64,000 nt of DNA from Alphaproteobacteria bacterium (GTDB taxonomy: Bacteria > Pseudomonadota > Alphaproteobacteria > GCA-2731375): contig JAJFGG010000016.1 in the NCBI GenBank assembly GCA_021776235.1, forward strand, positions 62,001-126,000, given 5' to 3'. The notes beneath the pieces were generated by a model. It searched no databases and was not told where the DNA came from. It saw nothing but the letters and a program-made list of their open reading frames with translations. Position numbers and translations under genes: made by a program. Shown piece by piece: positions 18,351 through 27,759 of the stretch (its first letter is position 1; each line of letters opens with the position of its first letter).

Positions 18351-19508
18351 TTATGACCGCGCAATCCAGCCGCCGCCGAGAACTTTCTCGCCATCGTAAA
18401 GAACACAGGCCTGGCCCGGCGCGACGGCATCTTCGGCCTGCGACAACTCGACTGAAATACCGGCTTGCGGCCGGGGTTCGAACAATCCCAGCGTGGCGGC
18501 GACCGGCGCATGGGTAGAACGTATCCGCGCCTGCACCATCCGGCCCGGCAGCGGGGCCTCATGATCCAACCAATTGACGTCATGCAGCTGCACCAGACGC
18601 TGGCCAAGGGCCGCCTTGGGGCCCACCACCACTCGCCTGGCCGCCGCGTCCAGGCGCAGGACATAAAGGGGCTCGGGTCCGGAAAGCCCCAGGCCCCGGC
18701 GCTGCCCCACGGTGAAATGGATCACCCCGTGGTGTTGCCCAAGAACCTGGCCCGCGCCATCGACGATCTCACCCGGTTCCGCCGCCCCGGGCCGCAACCG
18801 TTCAATCAGTTCCCCATAGCGCCCATCAGGTACGAAGCAGATATCCTGACTGTCGGGTTTCGCCGCCACCGGCAGCTGAAAGGCCTCGGCCAGGGCGCGT
18901 GTCGCTGATTTTGCGGCCAGGCCGCCCAGGGGAAAACGCAGATAGTCCAACTGTTCCCGGCTGGTTGTAAAAAGGAAATAACTCTGATCGCGGGCCGGAT
19001 CGGTCGCGCGGTGCATTTCCGCACCCCGGTACCCCTCCACCCGCCGTACGTAATGGCCGGTGACCAGGGCCGCCGCACCCAGTTCCCGTGCCGTTGACAG
19101 CAGATCCTCGAACTTGACCCGTTGATTACAGCGGATACAGGGAATGGGCGTGGAACCAGCCAAATAATCATCAACAAATTCTTCGATCACGGCGGCACGA
19201 AAGCGATCCTCGTAATCCAGCACATAATGGGCGATGCCCAAACCGTTGGCGACTTGCTTCGCGTCATGAATATCGGCGCCGGCGCAACAGGCGCCGGCCC
19301 GCTGGATGGCCTGACCGTGATCGTAGAGTTGCAAGGTTATACCGACCACTTCATAACCCGCGCGTTGGCACAGGGCGGCACAGACCGACGAATCCACGCC
19401 ACCGGACATGGCAACGACAACCCGGGCGCCGTCGGGCACCCCGTTCAGGCGAATGCCCTCGGCAATCATCTGTTCCGGCAATTGTTCGAGGGTCGGTGTG
19501 CTCAACAT
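18351..19508 (-). CDS. mnmA: tRNA-specific 2-thiouridylase
   Basis: Adds sulfur to U34 of tRNA-Lys, -Glu and -Gln, forming the 2-thio part of mnm5s2U. It has the PP-loop SGGVDSS (about 35-41), the catalytic cysteine in [23 protein letters not shown], and QRRGLGL near the C-terminal barrel. The second active cysteine is expected in the QDICFVPDG segment. ATG at 19508 is preferred to an upstream TTG at 19517. It converges with the LLM gene and is divergent from the large TPR glycosyltransferase gene. Confidence 0.96.
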   Translation of the reverse strand: MLSTPTLEQLPEQMIAEGIRLNGVPDGARVVVAMSGGVDSSVCAALCQRAGYEVVGITLQLYDHGQAIQRAGACCAGADIHDAKQVANGLGIAHYVLDYEDRFRAAVIEEFVDDYLAGSTPIPCIRCNQRVKFEDLLSTARELGAAALVTGHYVRRVEGYRGAEMHRATDPARDQSYFLFTTSREQLDYLRFPLGGLAAKSATRALAEAFQLPVAAKPDSQDICFVPDGRYGELIERLRPGAAEPGEIVDGAGQVLGQHHGVIHFTVGQRRGLGLSGPEPLYVLRLDAAARRVVVGPKAALGQRLVQLHDVNWLDHEAPLPGRMVQARIRSTHAPVAATLGLFEPRPQAGISVELSQAEDAVAPGQACVLYDGEKVLGGGWIARS

Positions 19509-19621
19509 GGCCGGCAATATAGTGCGGGCATCTCAAGCAGCAAGAGATTCCTGGCAAATGGCGCAATTTTCAGCGTCCTTTCAGCGAATTATTAACCATA
19601 TGCCACGAAGCTCGCCTGATC

Positions 19622-22285
19622 ATGAGCATGGATGAACACGCACCATCATCGCCGCCGCCGTCGGAAGCCATGTCTGAGGCACTTTGGCGCCAGGCCAATG
19701 ATCTGGCCGCGCAGGGGAAATTGCTGGACGCCGTTCCGCTGTACCTCGAAGTGTCCGATTTGTGGCCGGACCGGCCCATTGTCTGGCTCAATCTTGGCGT
19801 CGTGCTGGGCGGCCTGCATCGCCATGACGAGGCCAGTCAATGCCTACAACGGGCTCTGGAGATGGACCCGAACGATCCCCAGGCGCATTATCAATTGGGG
19901 CAGATGCGGGACCACCTTGGCCGACCCGACGCCGCCGCACAGAGCTTTCTGGCGGCAACTGAGTTGGACCCGGGCTTTCTTGATGCCTGGCAAGGCCTGG
20001 CCGATATATCCCTACAATGCGGACAAACAGAACTAGCCAAGGAATATCTAGGCGAGATTTTTCAGGTTGCGCCGGAGCATGCCGCAGGCAATTTTTTGCT
20101 GGGTAACTTGCTGCTTGGACAGGGCGACGACGGCGCCGCCGCGGAACATTTCGCCATCGCTTACAGGGCCACCGGCGATCCGGCCTGCGGCAATAATCTG
20201 GCCGGCGCGTTGGAGCGAATGGACAGAATTCCCGAAGCGATCGATCTGCTGCATGATCTGGTGCAGTCCCGGCCCGATTACAAATTGACCTGGAATACCC
20301 TTGGCGGCCTGCTGATGCGATGCAAACGTTATGCCAAGGCACGCGAAGCGCTGGCGCAGGCGCTGAAAATCGATGATGGATTCCATGCCGCCCGGCACGG
20401 CCTCGCCCGTTGCCTGGTTAAGATTCAGGACCTGCTGGGCGCCCAGGAACAATTGCGGCGCCTGTTGCAGGAAACACCCGATGACGTCTCGGTCATGAAG
20501 GACTACGCCGTGGTGCTGGAGCGCCTGGGCGAGTTTGACCAGGCACTGGCGCTGCGCGAACAGGCCATGGCACTAGCCCCAGGCGATGCCCGGCTGACAG
20601 CGGATCATGCCAACCTGCTGCAGGCCCTGCGCCGGCCGGAAGATGGTGAACCTTTTGCCCGGCGCGCCCTTGCCCTGGATGAAAACGAACTGCGGGCCCA
20701 TATGGCGCTGATCTCCATCTGTAGCGAGAGCAAACGCATGCTGGAAGCCCATGAACATTTGGCGGCAGTCATGGCATCGGGCACGCAGGATGTTCTAATC
20801 CTGAATTCGGTCGGCTCGCTGTTTGAACAGTGGAAGGAAGCCGGCAAGGCCATTGCCGTCTATGAGCACGTACTGGAAATCGATGCCACCGACGCCAACG
20901 CCGCGATCCGGATATTCGATTTGAAGATGGGGATGTGCGATTGGACCGACTATGACAAGACCTGTCAGGACCAGGTCGATCAGATCAATGCCGGCTGCGC
21001 CGAGGATGCGGAGGACGGCAGCCGGTTCGATGTCTTCAACCTACAAGCCCTGCCCGTCAGTTACGAATTCATCGGCACGGCCGCCCGACACGCCGCGAAA
21101 CAGATTGCCGCGGACGCCCGTTCGAATTTGGATGCGCCGCCTCTGGTGCACGCCCAACCGCGCGGGGGCAGAATTCGCCTGGGCTATGCCCTGGGTTATA
21201 CCTGGTTCCACAGTCTGCCACTGGTTATGAAGGAAGTCGTCGAACGTCACGATCGCGACCGCTTCGAAGTCTTTGGCTATTCTGTCCGTCCCACCGATGG
21301 CGGCGAGTTCAATGATCGCTACAGAGCCGCATTCGATCATTTTCGGGATATTCCCGGCACGGCGCCGTACCTGGCGGCGCAGATGATCAACGAAGATGCC
21401 ATTGATGTTCTGATCGATGTCACCGGCCTGACGTCGATCAATTGCATGCCGGTCAGTTCATTCCGCCCGGCGCCGGTACTGATGCACGGCTATGGCTATT
21501 CCATCACCACCGGAGCTGACTATATCGACTACCTGATTACCGATCGTACCTATATCCCCGAGGAATGGGAGGCCGTGGGTCCGGAGAAATTGCTTTATTT
21601 ACCAAATACCTTCCTGCCGACCAAGCGGCCCGACGGCATGGGCGCTCCCGTTACCCGGGCAGAAATGGATTTGCCCGATGACGCGGTTGTCTTTTGCAAT
21701 TTCAATCACCCCTGCAAATTCGAACCGAAAATTTTCACGGCCTGGATGGAAATCATGACCCGGGTGCCGGGCAGCGTGCTCTGGTTCGGCGCCTGGATGC
21801 ATGACACCCAGGCAAATCTGCGCCGGGAAGCCGCGAAGCGCGGCATCGACGGCAACCGCCTGATCTTTAGCAAGATTGTCAAACACGATGAACATCTGGC
21901 CCGCCTGCAACTGGCGGACCTGGCGCTCGACAACCTGCACCATGGCGGCGGCATTACTTCGGTCGATGCCTTATGGGTTGGGCTGCCTCTGCTAACGATC
22001 CTTGGCGACAAGCCAGGCGCCCGTCTGGGCGCGACATTGTGCAATGCCGCCGGCGTGCCTGAAATGGTGGTACGGGATCTGCCGGCCTACGTTGACCGAG
22101 CCGTCGCCCTGGCCCATGCCCCGGAGCAGTTGCAGGATCTAAGCCAGCGCCTGATCGAAGGGCGCGACAGCCGGCCGTTGTTCGATAATGAGCGTTATTG
22201 CCGCAATCTGGATAAGGCCATTGAAGCCGCCTGGAACAATCACCTGGCTGGCCGGCCGCCGCAACGCATCGAAATTATCGAATAG
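19622..22285 (+). CDS. TPR-GT41 glycosyltransferase (SPINDLY/OGT-like)
   Basis: An 887-residue cytosolic protein. Residues about 10-430 are tandem TPR units (for example QYHYQLGQMRDHLGRPDAA-like repeats). A linker is followed by a GT41 catalytic region from about residue 510: RIRLGYALGYTWFHSLP, VLMHGYGYSITTGADYIDYLI, VVFCNFNHPCKFEP and LDNLHHGGGITSVDALWVGLP. The last segment aligns with the OGT sugar-nucleotide motif LDxxxxNGHTT, but His is Gly777 and Thr is Ile, so the donor may not be UDP-GlcNAc. Architecture resembles bacterial flagellin glycosyltransferases such as Caulobacter FlmG. Its place at the head of a sugar region that ends beside flgL/flgK supports, but does not prove, flagellin glycosylation. 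Confidence 0.85.
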   Translation: MSMDEHAPSSPPPSEAMSEALWRQANDLAAQGKLLDAVPLYLEVSDLWPDRPIVWLNLGVVLGGLHRHDEASQCLQRALEMDPNDPQAHYQLGQMRDHLGRPDAAAQSFLAATELDPGFLDAWQGLADISLQCGQTELAKEYLGEIFQVAPEHAAGNFLLGNLLLGQGDDGAAAEHFAIAYRATGDPACGNNLAGALERMDRIPEAIDLLHDLVQSRPDYKLTWNTLGGLLMRCKRYAKAREALAQALKIDDGFHAARHGLARCLVKIQDLLGAQEQLRRLLQETPDDVSVMKDYAVVLERLGEFDQALALREQAMALAPGDARLTADHANLLQALRRPEDGEPFARRALALDENELRAHMALISICSESKRMLEAHEHLAAVMASGTQDVLILNSVGSLFEQWKEAGKAIAVYEHVLEIDATDANAAIRIFDLKMGMCDWTDYDKTCQDQVDQINAGCAEDAEDGSRFDVFNLQALPVSYEFIGTAARHAAKQIAADARSNLDAPPLVHAQPRGGRIRLGYALGYTWFHSLPLVMKEVVERHDRDRFEVFGYSVRPTDGGEFNDRYRAAFDHFRDIPGTAPYLAAQMINEDAIDVLIDVTGLTSINCMPVSSFRPAPVLMHGYGYSITTGADYIDYLITDRTYIPEEWEAVGPEKLLYLPNTFLPTKRPDGMGAPVTRAEMDLPDDAVVFCNFNHPCKFEPKIFTAWMEIMTRVPGSVLWFGAWMHDTQANLRREAAKRGIDGNRLIFSKIVKHDEHLARLQLADLALDNLHHGGGITSVDALWVGLPLLTILGDKPGARLGATLCNAAGVPEMVVRDLPAYVDRAVALAHAPEQLQDLSQRLIEGRDSRPLFDNERYCRNLDKAIEAAWNNHLAGRPPQRIEIIE

Positions 22286-22345
22286 AGCCCATTCGATGCT
22301 GGCCTAACCTGACACCCGGTTAAGACCGCGTTGACCTGCAACAAG

Positions 22346-22389
22346 TCCGTGCCCGTTGTGCCGCAACGAAGCCGCGTCGAAGGCACGGA
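22346..22389. terminator. Nested inverted repeat between convergent genes
   Basis: Perfect 8-base arms TCCGTGCC and GGCACGGA enclose a smaller hairpin CGTTG-TGCCG-CAACG. It lies between the ends of the GT41 gene and the convergent methyltransferase gene. No T-tract follows, so a terminator role is only suggested by position. Confidence 0.35.
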
Positions 22390-22421
22390 TGGGATCCCGG
22401 ATACAGGGCCGGCAACCAGCC

Positions 22422-23543
22422 TTACAAACGTATGGTGTTTTCGCGAAGATAGCGCGCCAGATTGGATGGGTGAGAGGACGCAGGCAATTCTTTGCGCGGC
22501 GTGTTCGCCATGGCCGCCTCGGCCAGCTCTACAAAGTGACCTGCCAAGCCTTCCGCTTGTTCCAAACCACCATGCACGTCCAAAACATGCAGAAGATAAA
22601 GAAAGATTTCCAGGATCGCATCAGCGCACGAGCCATCATCGCCCAAATGTGCGAAATGAGTGTTGATCAAGCCCAGCGCGGCCTGCATACGCGCCGTACG
22701 ATCGGCCAGGGCAAAATCCGCCTCGCGCGCCAAAGCGCACAATACCGCCACATCGTCGGCATAGCCGCACGCGGGCTCATCCCAAAGAACCGCACCTTCT
22801 GCCGGTACGCCGCGGCACAGCGCCTCGTGAGGCTGAAATTCCTGGTTGCCATGGCCATGCAAAATCGTATCAAAGCCGGCCGCACGGGCCACCGGTTCCA
22901 GACCAGCGCCGCTCAATAATTCGGCAAACTCCATGGCGTTGTACCAGTCAATATGCGGTACGGCCAAATCGTCCCGGACGCGGCGCCGGGCATCCCGTAT
23001 CAGGGGCACGCTTTCCAAGCGGAAGGCGACCTCGTTCGGACGCGGGTAAAGCCGCCGGGCGGTTTCTATCGTGAATTGGCGGAGACTGCCCGCATTATAG
23101 CCATGGATATAGAATTGCGCCGCTTTGCCCGGCGCCAGATCACGCAACGACTGCAACAGCGCTAAAGGCCTGGAGACATGATGGAGGACGTTATACAGCC
23201 ATACAACATCCTGGTTCTCCGCCCGGATATTCTCGCTTAGCAGATCCCCATGCACGATTTCAATGCCGTCTATTTCGAAGTGCCGGGTGTAATCATGCAA
23301 CCGCCGAACTTTGTCGAGTGCCGAGTCAACCGCCAGCACCTGTTTGGCCCCGGCGCGCAGAAACGCCAGGGCCCAATCGCCCTGGCCACAGCCATAGTCG
23401 ATGACCTTGGCGCCGTTCAAGGCATCGCCGAAGACGCGTTGCAGATAAGAAGCGCAGGTGTCAAGCCAGCCGTCATGCAATCGATCGTACCGAAAACTGG
23501 TTTTTACTTCGTCGTTACTTGGCGTCGGTGATACGAGATACAT
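22422..23543 (-). CDS. Class I SAM-dependent methyltransferase
   Basis: A 373-residue protein with a Rossmann methyltransferase core. Motif I is VIDYGCGQGDWALAFL (about 46-61), with VLAVDSALDKV as the acidic loop, IVHGDLL, and VVWLYNVLHHVSRPLALLQ as motif IV and after. This resembles ubiE/methyltransf_11 proteins. The C-terminal 170 residues contain no domain I recognise. The ATG start gives MYLVSPTPSND. The gene is isolated, convergent with the GT41 gene and followed upstream by a 0.9-kb gap before the sugar operon. Its substrate is unknown; a glycan or peptide target is suggested only by neighbourhood. Confidence 0.82.
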   Translation of the reverse strand: MYLVSPTPSNDEVKTSFRYDRLHDGWLDTCASYLQRVFGDALNGAKVIDYGCGQGDWALAFLRAGAKQVLAVDSALDKVRRLHDYTRHFEIDGIEIVHGDLLSENIRAENQDVVWLYNVLHHVSRPLALLQSLRDLAPGKAAQFYIHGYNAGSLRQFTIETARRLYPRPNEVAFRLESVPLIRDARRRVRDDLAVPHIDWYNAMEFAELLSGAGLEPVARAAGFDTILHGHGNQEFQPHEALCRGVPAEGAVLWDEPACGYADDVAVLCALAREADFALADRTARMQAALGLINTHFAHLGDDGSCADAILEIFLYLLHVLDVHGGLEQAEGLAGHFVELAEAAMANTPRKELPASSHPSNLARYLRENTIRL

Positions 23544-24462
23544 AGCTTAAGCTCACAAACATCATAATAAGATCATCGCTGATACCGGGCATCGTATAGT
23601 CGAGGATCAGTTGGTTCTGGTACGGTCTCTTAAAGGCGTATGTGCATTAAAGCCAGAAAAAGATTAATGCTGGCTGAACATGCCGCGAATTGAGGCTAAT
23701 TCAGTAGATCACCCGCCATAGCGGGGCATTCGCGTCGCTGTTTCCGGCAGGGCATTCCACGTCTTCAGGCGGAATCGGTTGCCACCATTTTGCGCTCAGG
23801 AATTGTCTGAGTGGCGGTCCCGACCAGTTCGACAACCAGGTCTTTGTCTTCAGTCCCGGTCCAGGCAAAACTACTGCTGCGGGCCATTTGGTTTAGACGG
23901 CGGCCCGATGACTGCGGGTGTTTGACGCGAGCCCTTCAGGCCAATTTTATGATTAACAAATTCTTGAGAGTTATCCCGATACAATCTTGATCGTGGTTGG
24001 AGATTGGTTGGCAGCCTAAGCAAATAAGCTTCTGCCACGGTGCCTTTACAGGATTATTACCGGCTGCGGCAGACGAAATTCGGCAGAGTAATCGTGCGCC
24101 TCAATGCATCAATTTTGTTTTTCGGGTCACGTCGCGACAATTTGGGATTTAGTAAGAATCATGTTCAACGCAGCGGGCCTTATCGGACCTTGGAAACGTC
24201 GGACACGAAGGTTGGCGGGCACGGGCGCTTGGCAGCCTGGAATAATGTGCAAACGACCAACCTTTTGCGTCCCGGACAGGACGGCCGGCAAAGCCGAATG
24301 GAAGGATAAAAACCCACTGGCGGCAATTCATGGAATTGTCGGGCGCCGGGAAGATTATAAGATTGATCAGCACTTCAACCGCTTGGGCGCGACTTCCAAT
24401 ATTGATGGCTTCCTGTACCGCAAGCCCATCGAAGAGCTGGCGGGAGAATTGTTGCCCGCGTC
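23544..24462. other. 0.9-kb gap before the heptose operon; possible decayed gene
   Basis: No intact gene was recognised. A minus-strand frame ending near 23711 reads GLKTKTWLSNWSGPPLRQF and LSAKWWQPIPPEDVECP before a stop. It looks protein-like but has no convincing start and is interrupted upstream, so it may be a fossil. On plus, a frame reading IDQHFNRLGATSNIDGF ends in an ATGA overlap with the next gene, which could be the tail of a lost upstream gene. A CtrA-like sequence with one mismatch (TTAA-N7-TTGA at 23953) was noted. The operon promoter must lie here but was not identified. Confidence 0.45.
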
Positions 24463-25719
24463 ATGACACAGTCAAAATCAATGTTTCAGAGCAGTGGCGG
24501 CCAGCAGCCGGAGCGACCCCGTCAGGCGGTGATCCTGGCCGGCGGCAGAGGAACCCGTTTGGCGCCGATCAGCGATTTGCGCCCCAAACCGTTGATCGAG
24601 TTCCATGGCCAGCCCTTCGTCGAGTACCTGCTTGAGATGCTTTCGCGGGAAGGTTTCGAGCGCGTGGTCCTGCTGACCGGTTACCGGGGGGAACAACTAG
24701 AAGCAAGACTGGGCAGTGGCGCCAAATGGGGTCTGGAAATCGCATATCATTGGTCGCAAGAAAAATTCGACACCGGCGCCAGGGTGCGGGCGGCCAGTGA
24801 CCTGCTGGATGATACTTTCTTGCTGCTCTATTGCGACAACTACTGGCCGTTGCCATTCGAACAGCTTTGGACGCGTTATTGCGCCATGGAGGCCGAGGCG
24901 CTGGTGACGGTCTACCGGAACTCGGACGATTACACGCGCTCGAATCTCATTGTCGATGCGACAGGTAAGGTTGTCCTCTACGACAAGACCCGAAGCGCAA
25001 AAAATCTGCAAGGGGTCGACATCGGGTTCTTGATCTTGCGCAAACATTTGCTGCAGCTGCTGCCGCCAGGCAATATTAATCTGGAGCGCGAGTTGTTCCC
25101 GAAATTGATTGCGCAAGGCCAATTGACCGCCTTTGTCAGCGAACATCGGTACTACAGCGTTGGCGACATTCCGCGCCTGCCAGCGACAGAAAAATTTTTG
25201 CGGTTTGAACCAACGATCCTCCTGGACCGTGACGGCGTGCTTAACAAAAAGCGTCCAAAGGGGGAATACGTAACGGATTGGCGCGAATGGGAATGGCAGG
25301 ACCATGCCCTTTCCGCACTGCGAAAGCTGACGCAGGCGGGCTATCGTATCGTTGTCGTCACCAATCAGGCCGGCATCGCGCGCGGGATGCTGGATGCCGA
25401 CGCACTGGAAGACATCCATTCCCGCATGACAGCGGATGCCGAGGAATTTGGCGCGAAAATCGCGTGCGTCTACTATTGCCCGCATGGCTGGGACGACGGC
25501 TGCGACTGCCGTAAACCGCGGCCAGGCATGCTGCTGCAGGCGCAGAAGGATTTCTGCCTGGACCTTTCACGTTGCTGGTTTCTGGGAGACGACGAGCGTG
25601 ATGGCATGGCGGCGAAGGCGGCGGGATGCCGGTTTGGCCTGATCGATGAGAACACCGACCTGGCCGGCATGGTTGATCATATTCTCGCCCGCCGGGCCAA
25701 CATTTTACAATTTGGATAA
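24463..25719 (+). CDS. Fused sugar-phosphate nucleotidyltransferase (HddC-like) and HAD phosphatase (GmhB-like)
   Basis: A 418-residue two-domain protein. Residues about 21-240 are a nucleotidyltransferase with AVILAGGRGTRLAP (22-35), RPKPLIEF (40-47) and the metal-binding CDN (124-126). Residues about 250-415 are a HAD-IIIA phosphatase with LLDRDGVLNK (253-262), VTNQAG (298-303), the zinc site Cys338-x-His340-x5-Cys346-x-Cys348, and FLGDDERDG. The pair matches the two last steps of GDP-D-glycero-alpha-D-manno-heptose synthesis: removal of the 7-phosphate (GmhB) and guanylylation (HddC). The kinase HddA lies two genes on; no GmhA isomerase is in the window. It overlaps an open frame upstream by ATGA. 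Confidence 0.88.
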   Translation: MTQSKSMFQSSGGQQPERPRQAVILAGGRGTRLAPISDLRPKPLIEFHGQPFVEYLLEMLSREGFERVVLLTGYRGEQLEARLGSGAKWGLEIAYHWSQEKFDTGARVRAASDLLDDTFLLLYCDNYWPLPFEQLWTRYCAMEAEALVTVYRNSDDYTRSNLIVDATGKVVLYDKTRSAKNLQGVDIGFLILRKHLLQLLPPGNINLERELFPKLIAQGQLTAFVSEHRYYSVGDIPRLPATEKFLRFEPTILLDRDGVLNKKRPKGEYVTDWREWEWQDHALSALRKLTQAGYRIVVVTNQAGIARGMLDADALEDIHSRMTADAEEFGAKIACVYYCPHGWDDGCDCRKPRPGMLLQAQKDFCLDLSRCWFLGDDERDGMAAKAAGCRFGLIDENTDLAGMVDHILARRANILQFG

Positions 25720-25736
25720 TTTGCGGAGGCAGTGGT

Positions 25737-26723
25737 TTGGCAGAACGGGTCTTGATAACTGGAATTACCGGTTTCGTCGGCTCTCACTTGGCGGACTATG
25801 CCTTGTCACGCGGGGTGGAGGTCTATGGCGTGCAACGTTGGCATCTTTCGCGGCGCGACAACGTTCGCCATTTCCAGGATCAGGTGTCATGGGTTGACTG
25901 CGACATTACCGACCCGATCGCGGCGCGGGAGATGTTGGATAAAGTCGCGCCGGAACGGATATTCCACTGTGCCGCCGAAAGTTTCGTTTCGCCTTCGTGG
26001 CAGAACCCGACCCGTTATATGAACGTCAATTATAATGGCACACTGAATATCCTGGATGCCATGAAACAGGCCGGCAGCACCGCGCCCTTTCATATTCCGG
26101 GCTCGGGCGAAGAATATGGCGAAATCCGACCGGAAGAACTGCCCATAACCGAAGAAACGGTCCTGCGCCCGGTCAATCCGTATGCGGTATCGAAAGTAGC
26201 CCAGGACTTGATCGGTTATGTCTATCACAAATCCTATGGCTTGAATGTAATCCGAACCCGCACCTTCAATCATGAAGGACCGCGGCGGCAAAAGGTCTTC
26301 GGCATTCCCTGGTATGCCTATCAGATTGCCCGCGCAGAAGCCGGCAAAGGCCCGCGGGAGTTGCGGGTCGGTCATCTGGACGACCGGCGAAATTTCACCC
26401 ATGTGCGCGATATTGTTGAAGCCTACTGGCTGGCCACGGAACATTGCCTGCCCGGCGAGTTGTATTTAATCGGCGCCGAAGCGGAGAGCCACGTTCATAC
26501 CTTCCGCGATTGCCTGGACCAGTTGATCGATATGTCGAACGAAAGCGGTTTCAGTTACGAAACCGTCGCCGAATTTGTCCGGCCGACGCAGGTGCCATAC
26601 CTGATTGCCGATACAGCGAAGTTCCGGGCCGTCTGTGACTGGCAGCCAAAAGTCGCATTTGAGCAGATCCTTTCGGACACCCTGGACTATTGGCGCGAGA
26701 AAATCGCCACAAATTTGGATTAG
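25737..26723 (+). CDS. GDP-mannose/GDP-heptose 4,6-dehydratase-like SDR
   Basis: A 328-residue extended SDR. It has LITGITGFVGSHLADYAL for NAD(P) binding, HCAAESFVSPSW, NYNGTLNILDAM, YAVSK (YxxxK), NPYAVSKVAQDL and RTRTFNHEGPRR, which together resemble GDP-mannose 4,6-dehydratase. In the dehydratase signature the usual STSE or STDE becomes GSGEEYG: Ser replaces the catalytic Thr, Gly the next residue, and Glu is kept. With HddA and HddC beside it, the likely substrate is GDP-D-glycero-manno-heptose, giving a 4-keto-6-deoxy product. The start is TTG with GGAGG seven bases upstream. Confidence 0.85.
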   Translation: MAERVLITGITGFVGSHLADYALSRGVEVYGVQRWHLSRRDNVRHFQDQVSWVDCDITDPIAAREMLDKVAPERIFHCAAESFVSPSWQNPTRYMNVNYNGTLNILDAMKQAGSTAPFHIPGSGEEYGEIRPEELPITEETVLRPVNPYAVSKVAQDLIGYVYHKSYGLNVIRTRTFNHEGPRRQKVFGIPWYAYQIARAEAGKGPRELRVGHLDDRRNFTHVRDIVEAYWLATEHCLPGELYLIGAEAESHVHTFRDCLDQLIDMSNESGFSYETVAEFVRPTQVPYLIADTAKFRAVCDWQPKVAFEQILSDTLDYWREKIATNLD

Positions 26724-26735
26724 GCGAGAAAGCAC

Positions 26736-27743
26736 GTGGATAGAGACGACGACGACATATTCATGACGCGCACGCCATTGCGGATAAGCTTCAATGGCGG
26801 CGGCACCGATTTGCCGAGTTTTTTCGAGCATGAAGATGGCCTGGTGGTTTCAACAACAATCAACAAGTACATCTATGTCACGGTGAAGCGTCTTAACCCG
26901 GTTTATCAGGAACAATACAGACTGAATTATTCGACCACCGAGAGTGTCGCTTCGATCGACGAGATCAGCAACGATATCGCCCGCGAGTGTTTACGGCTCG
27001 TCGCCGTGGACGGACCGCTCTACATAGGAACCTTTGCAGACCTGCCGGCGAATTCAGGTCTCGGTTCGTCATCCAGTTTTGCCGTTGGGTTGCTCAAGGC
27101 TCTACACCTGATGCGTGGCGAAAAGGTTTCGAACGGTCAGCTGGCGGAGGAAGCCGCGCATGTGGAAATCGATGTGCTGGGCCACCCGATTGGGAAACAG
27201 GACCAGTATGCCGCCGTCTTCGGCGGGCTGAACGGCATTGAGTTCCGCACGGACGGCAGCGTTTCGATCGAACCGTTGACGATGCGGTGCGAATTCCTGA
27301 ATAGGTTGTTTGATCAAACGCGCCTCTACTGGACCGGAATTACCAGGAGCTCATCTGAAGTCTTAAACGAACAAAACGCGAGATCTTCGGAAAATCGCGC
27401 CGCGCTGCAGTGCATGCGCGAACAGGCTGTGTTGCTTCGCAGCAAAATGCTCAAAGGCCTGGACCCGGCCGCCTTTGGCGCTCTGCTTGATGGCAACTGG
27501 CAGGTAAAACGAAAGCTGGCCAGCCGCATTTCGAACGGCGAAATCGACCGCCTGTACGATCTGGCCATTAAGGCAGGCGCATACGGCGGCAAACTATGCG
27601 GCGCCGGCGGCGGCGGTTTCCTGATGTTCCTGGTGCCACCGGACGGCGCTGATGCGGTTCGCCAGGCGCTTGGAAATCTGAGTGAAGTGACCGTCTCTTA
27701 TGAACCGCACGGCTCGATCCAAATGCTGCCTCGTTCGAATTAA
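26736..27743 (+). CDS. hddA: D-glycero-alpha-D-manno-heptose 7-phosphate kinase (GHMP family)
   Basis: Phosphorylates heptose 7-phosphate at C1 in the alpha series. The GHMP fold is shown by TRTPLRISFNGGGTDLPSFF (11-30), the phosphate-binding loop LPANSGLGSSSSFAVG (103-118), and KLCGAGGGGFLMFL at the C-terminus. The opening NGGGTDLP is characteristic of HddA-type kinases. The start GTG has GGCGAGA upstream. ATG at 26763 fits the family N-terminus but lacks a binding site. Located between the dehydratase and an RmlC-like gene, which fixes the heptose reading of the operon. Confidence 0.9.
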   Translation: MDRDDDDIFMTRTPLRISFNGGGTDLPSFFEHEDGLVVSTTINKYIYVTVKRLNPVYQEQYRLNYSTTESVASIDEISNDIARECLRLVAVDGPLYIGTFADLPANSGLGSSSSFAVGLLKALHLMRGEKVSNGQLAEEAAHVEIDVLGHPIGKQDQYAAVFGGLNGIEFRTDGSVSIEPLTMRCEFLNRLFDQTRLYWTGITRSSSEVLNEQNARSSENRAALQCMREQAVLLRSKMLKGLDPAAFGALLDGNWQVKRKLASRISNGEIDRLYDLAIKAGAYGGKLCGAGGGGFLMFLVPPDGADAVRQALGNLSEVTVSYEPHGSIQMLPRSN

Positions 27744-27759
27744 CCACGGAGTGAACGGG

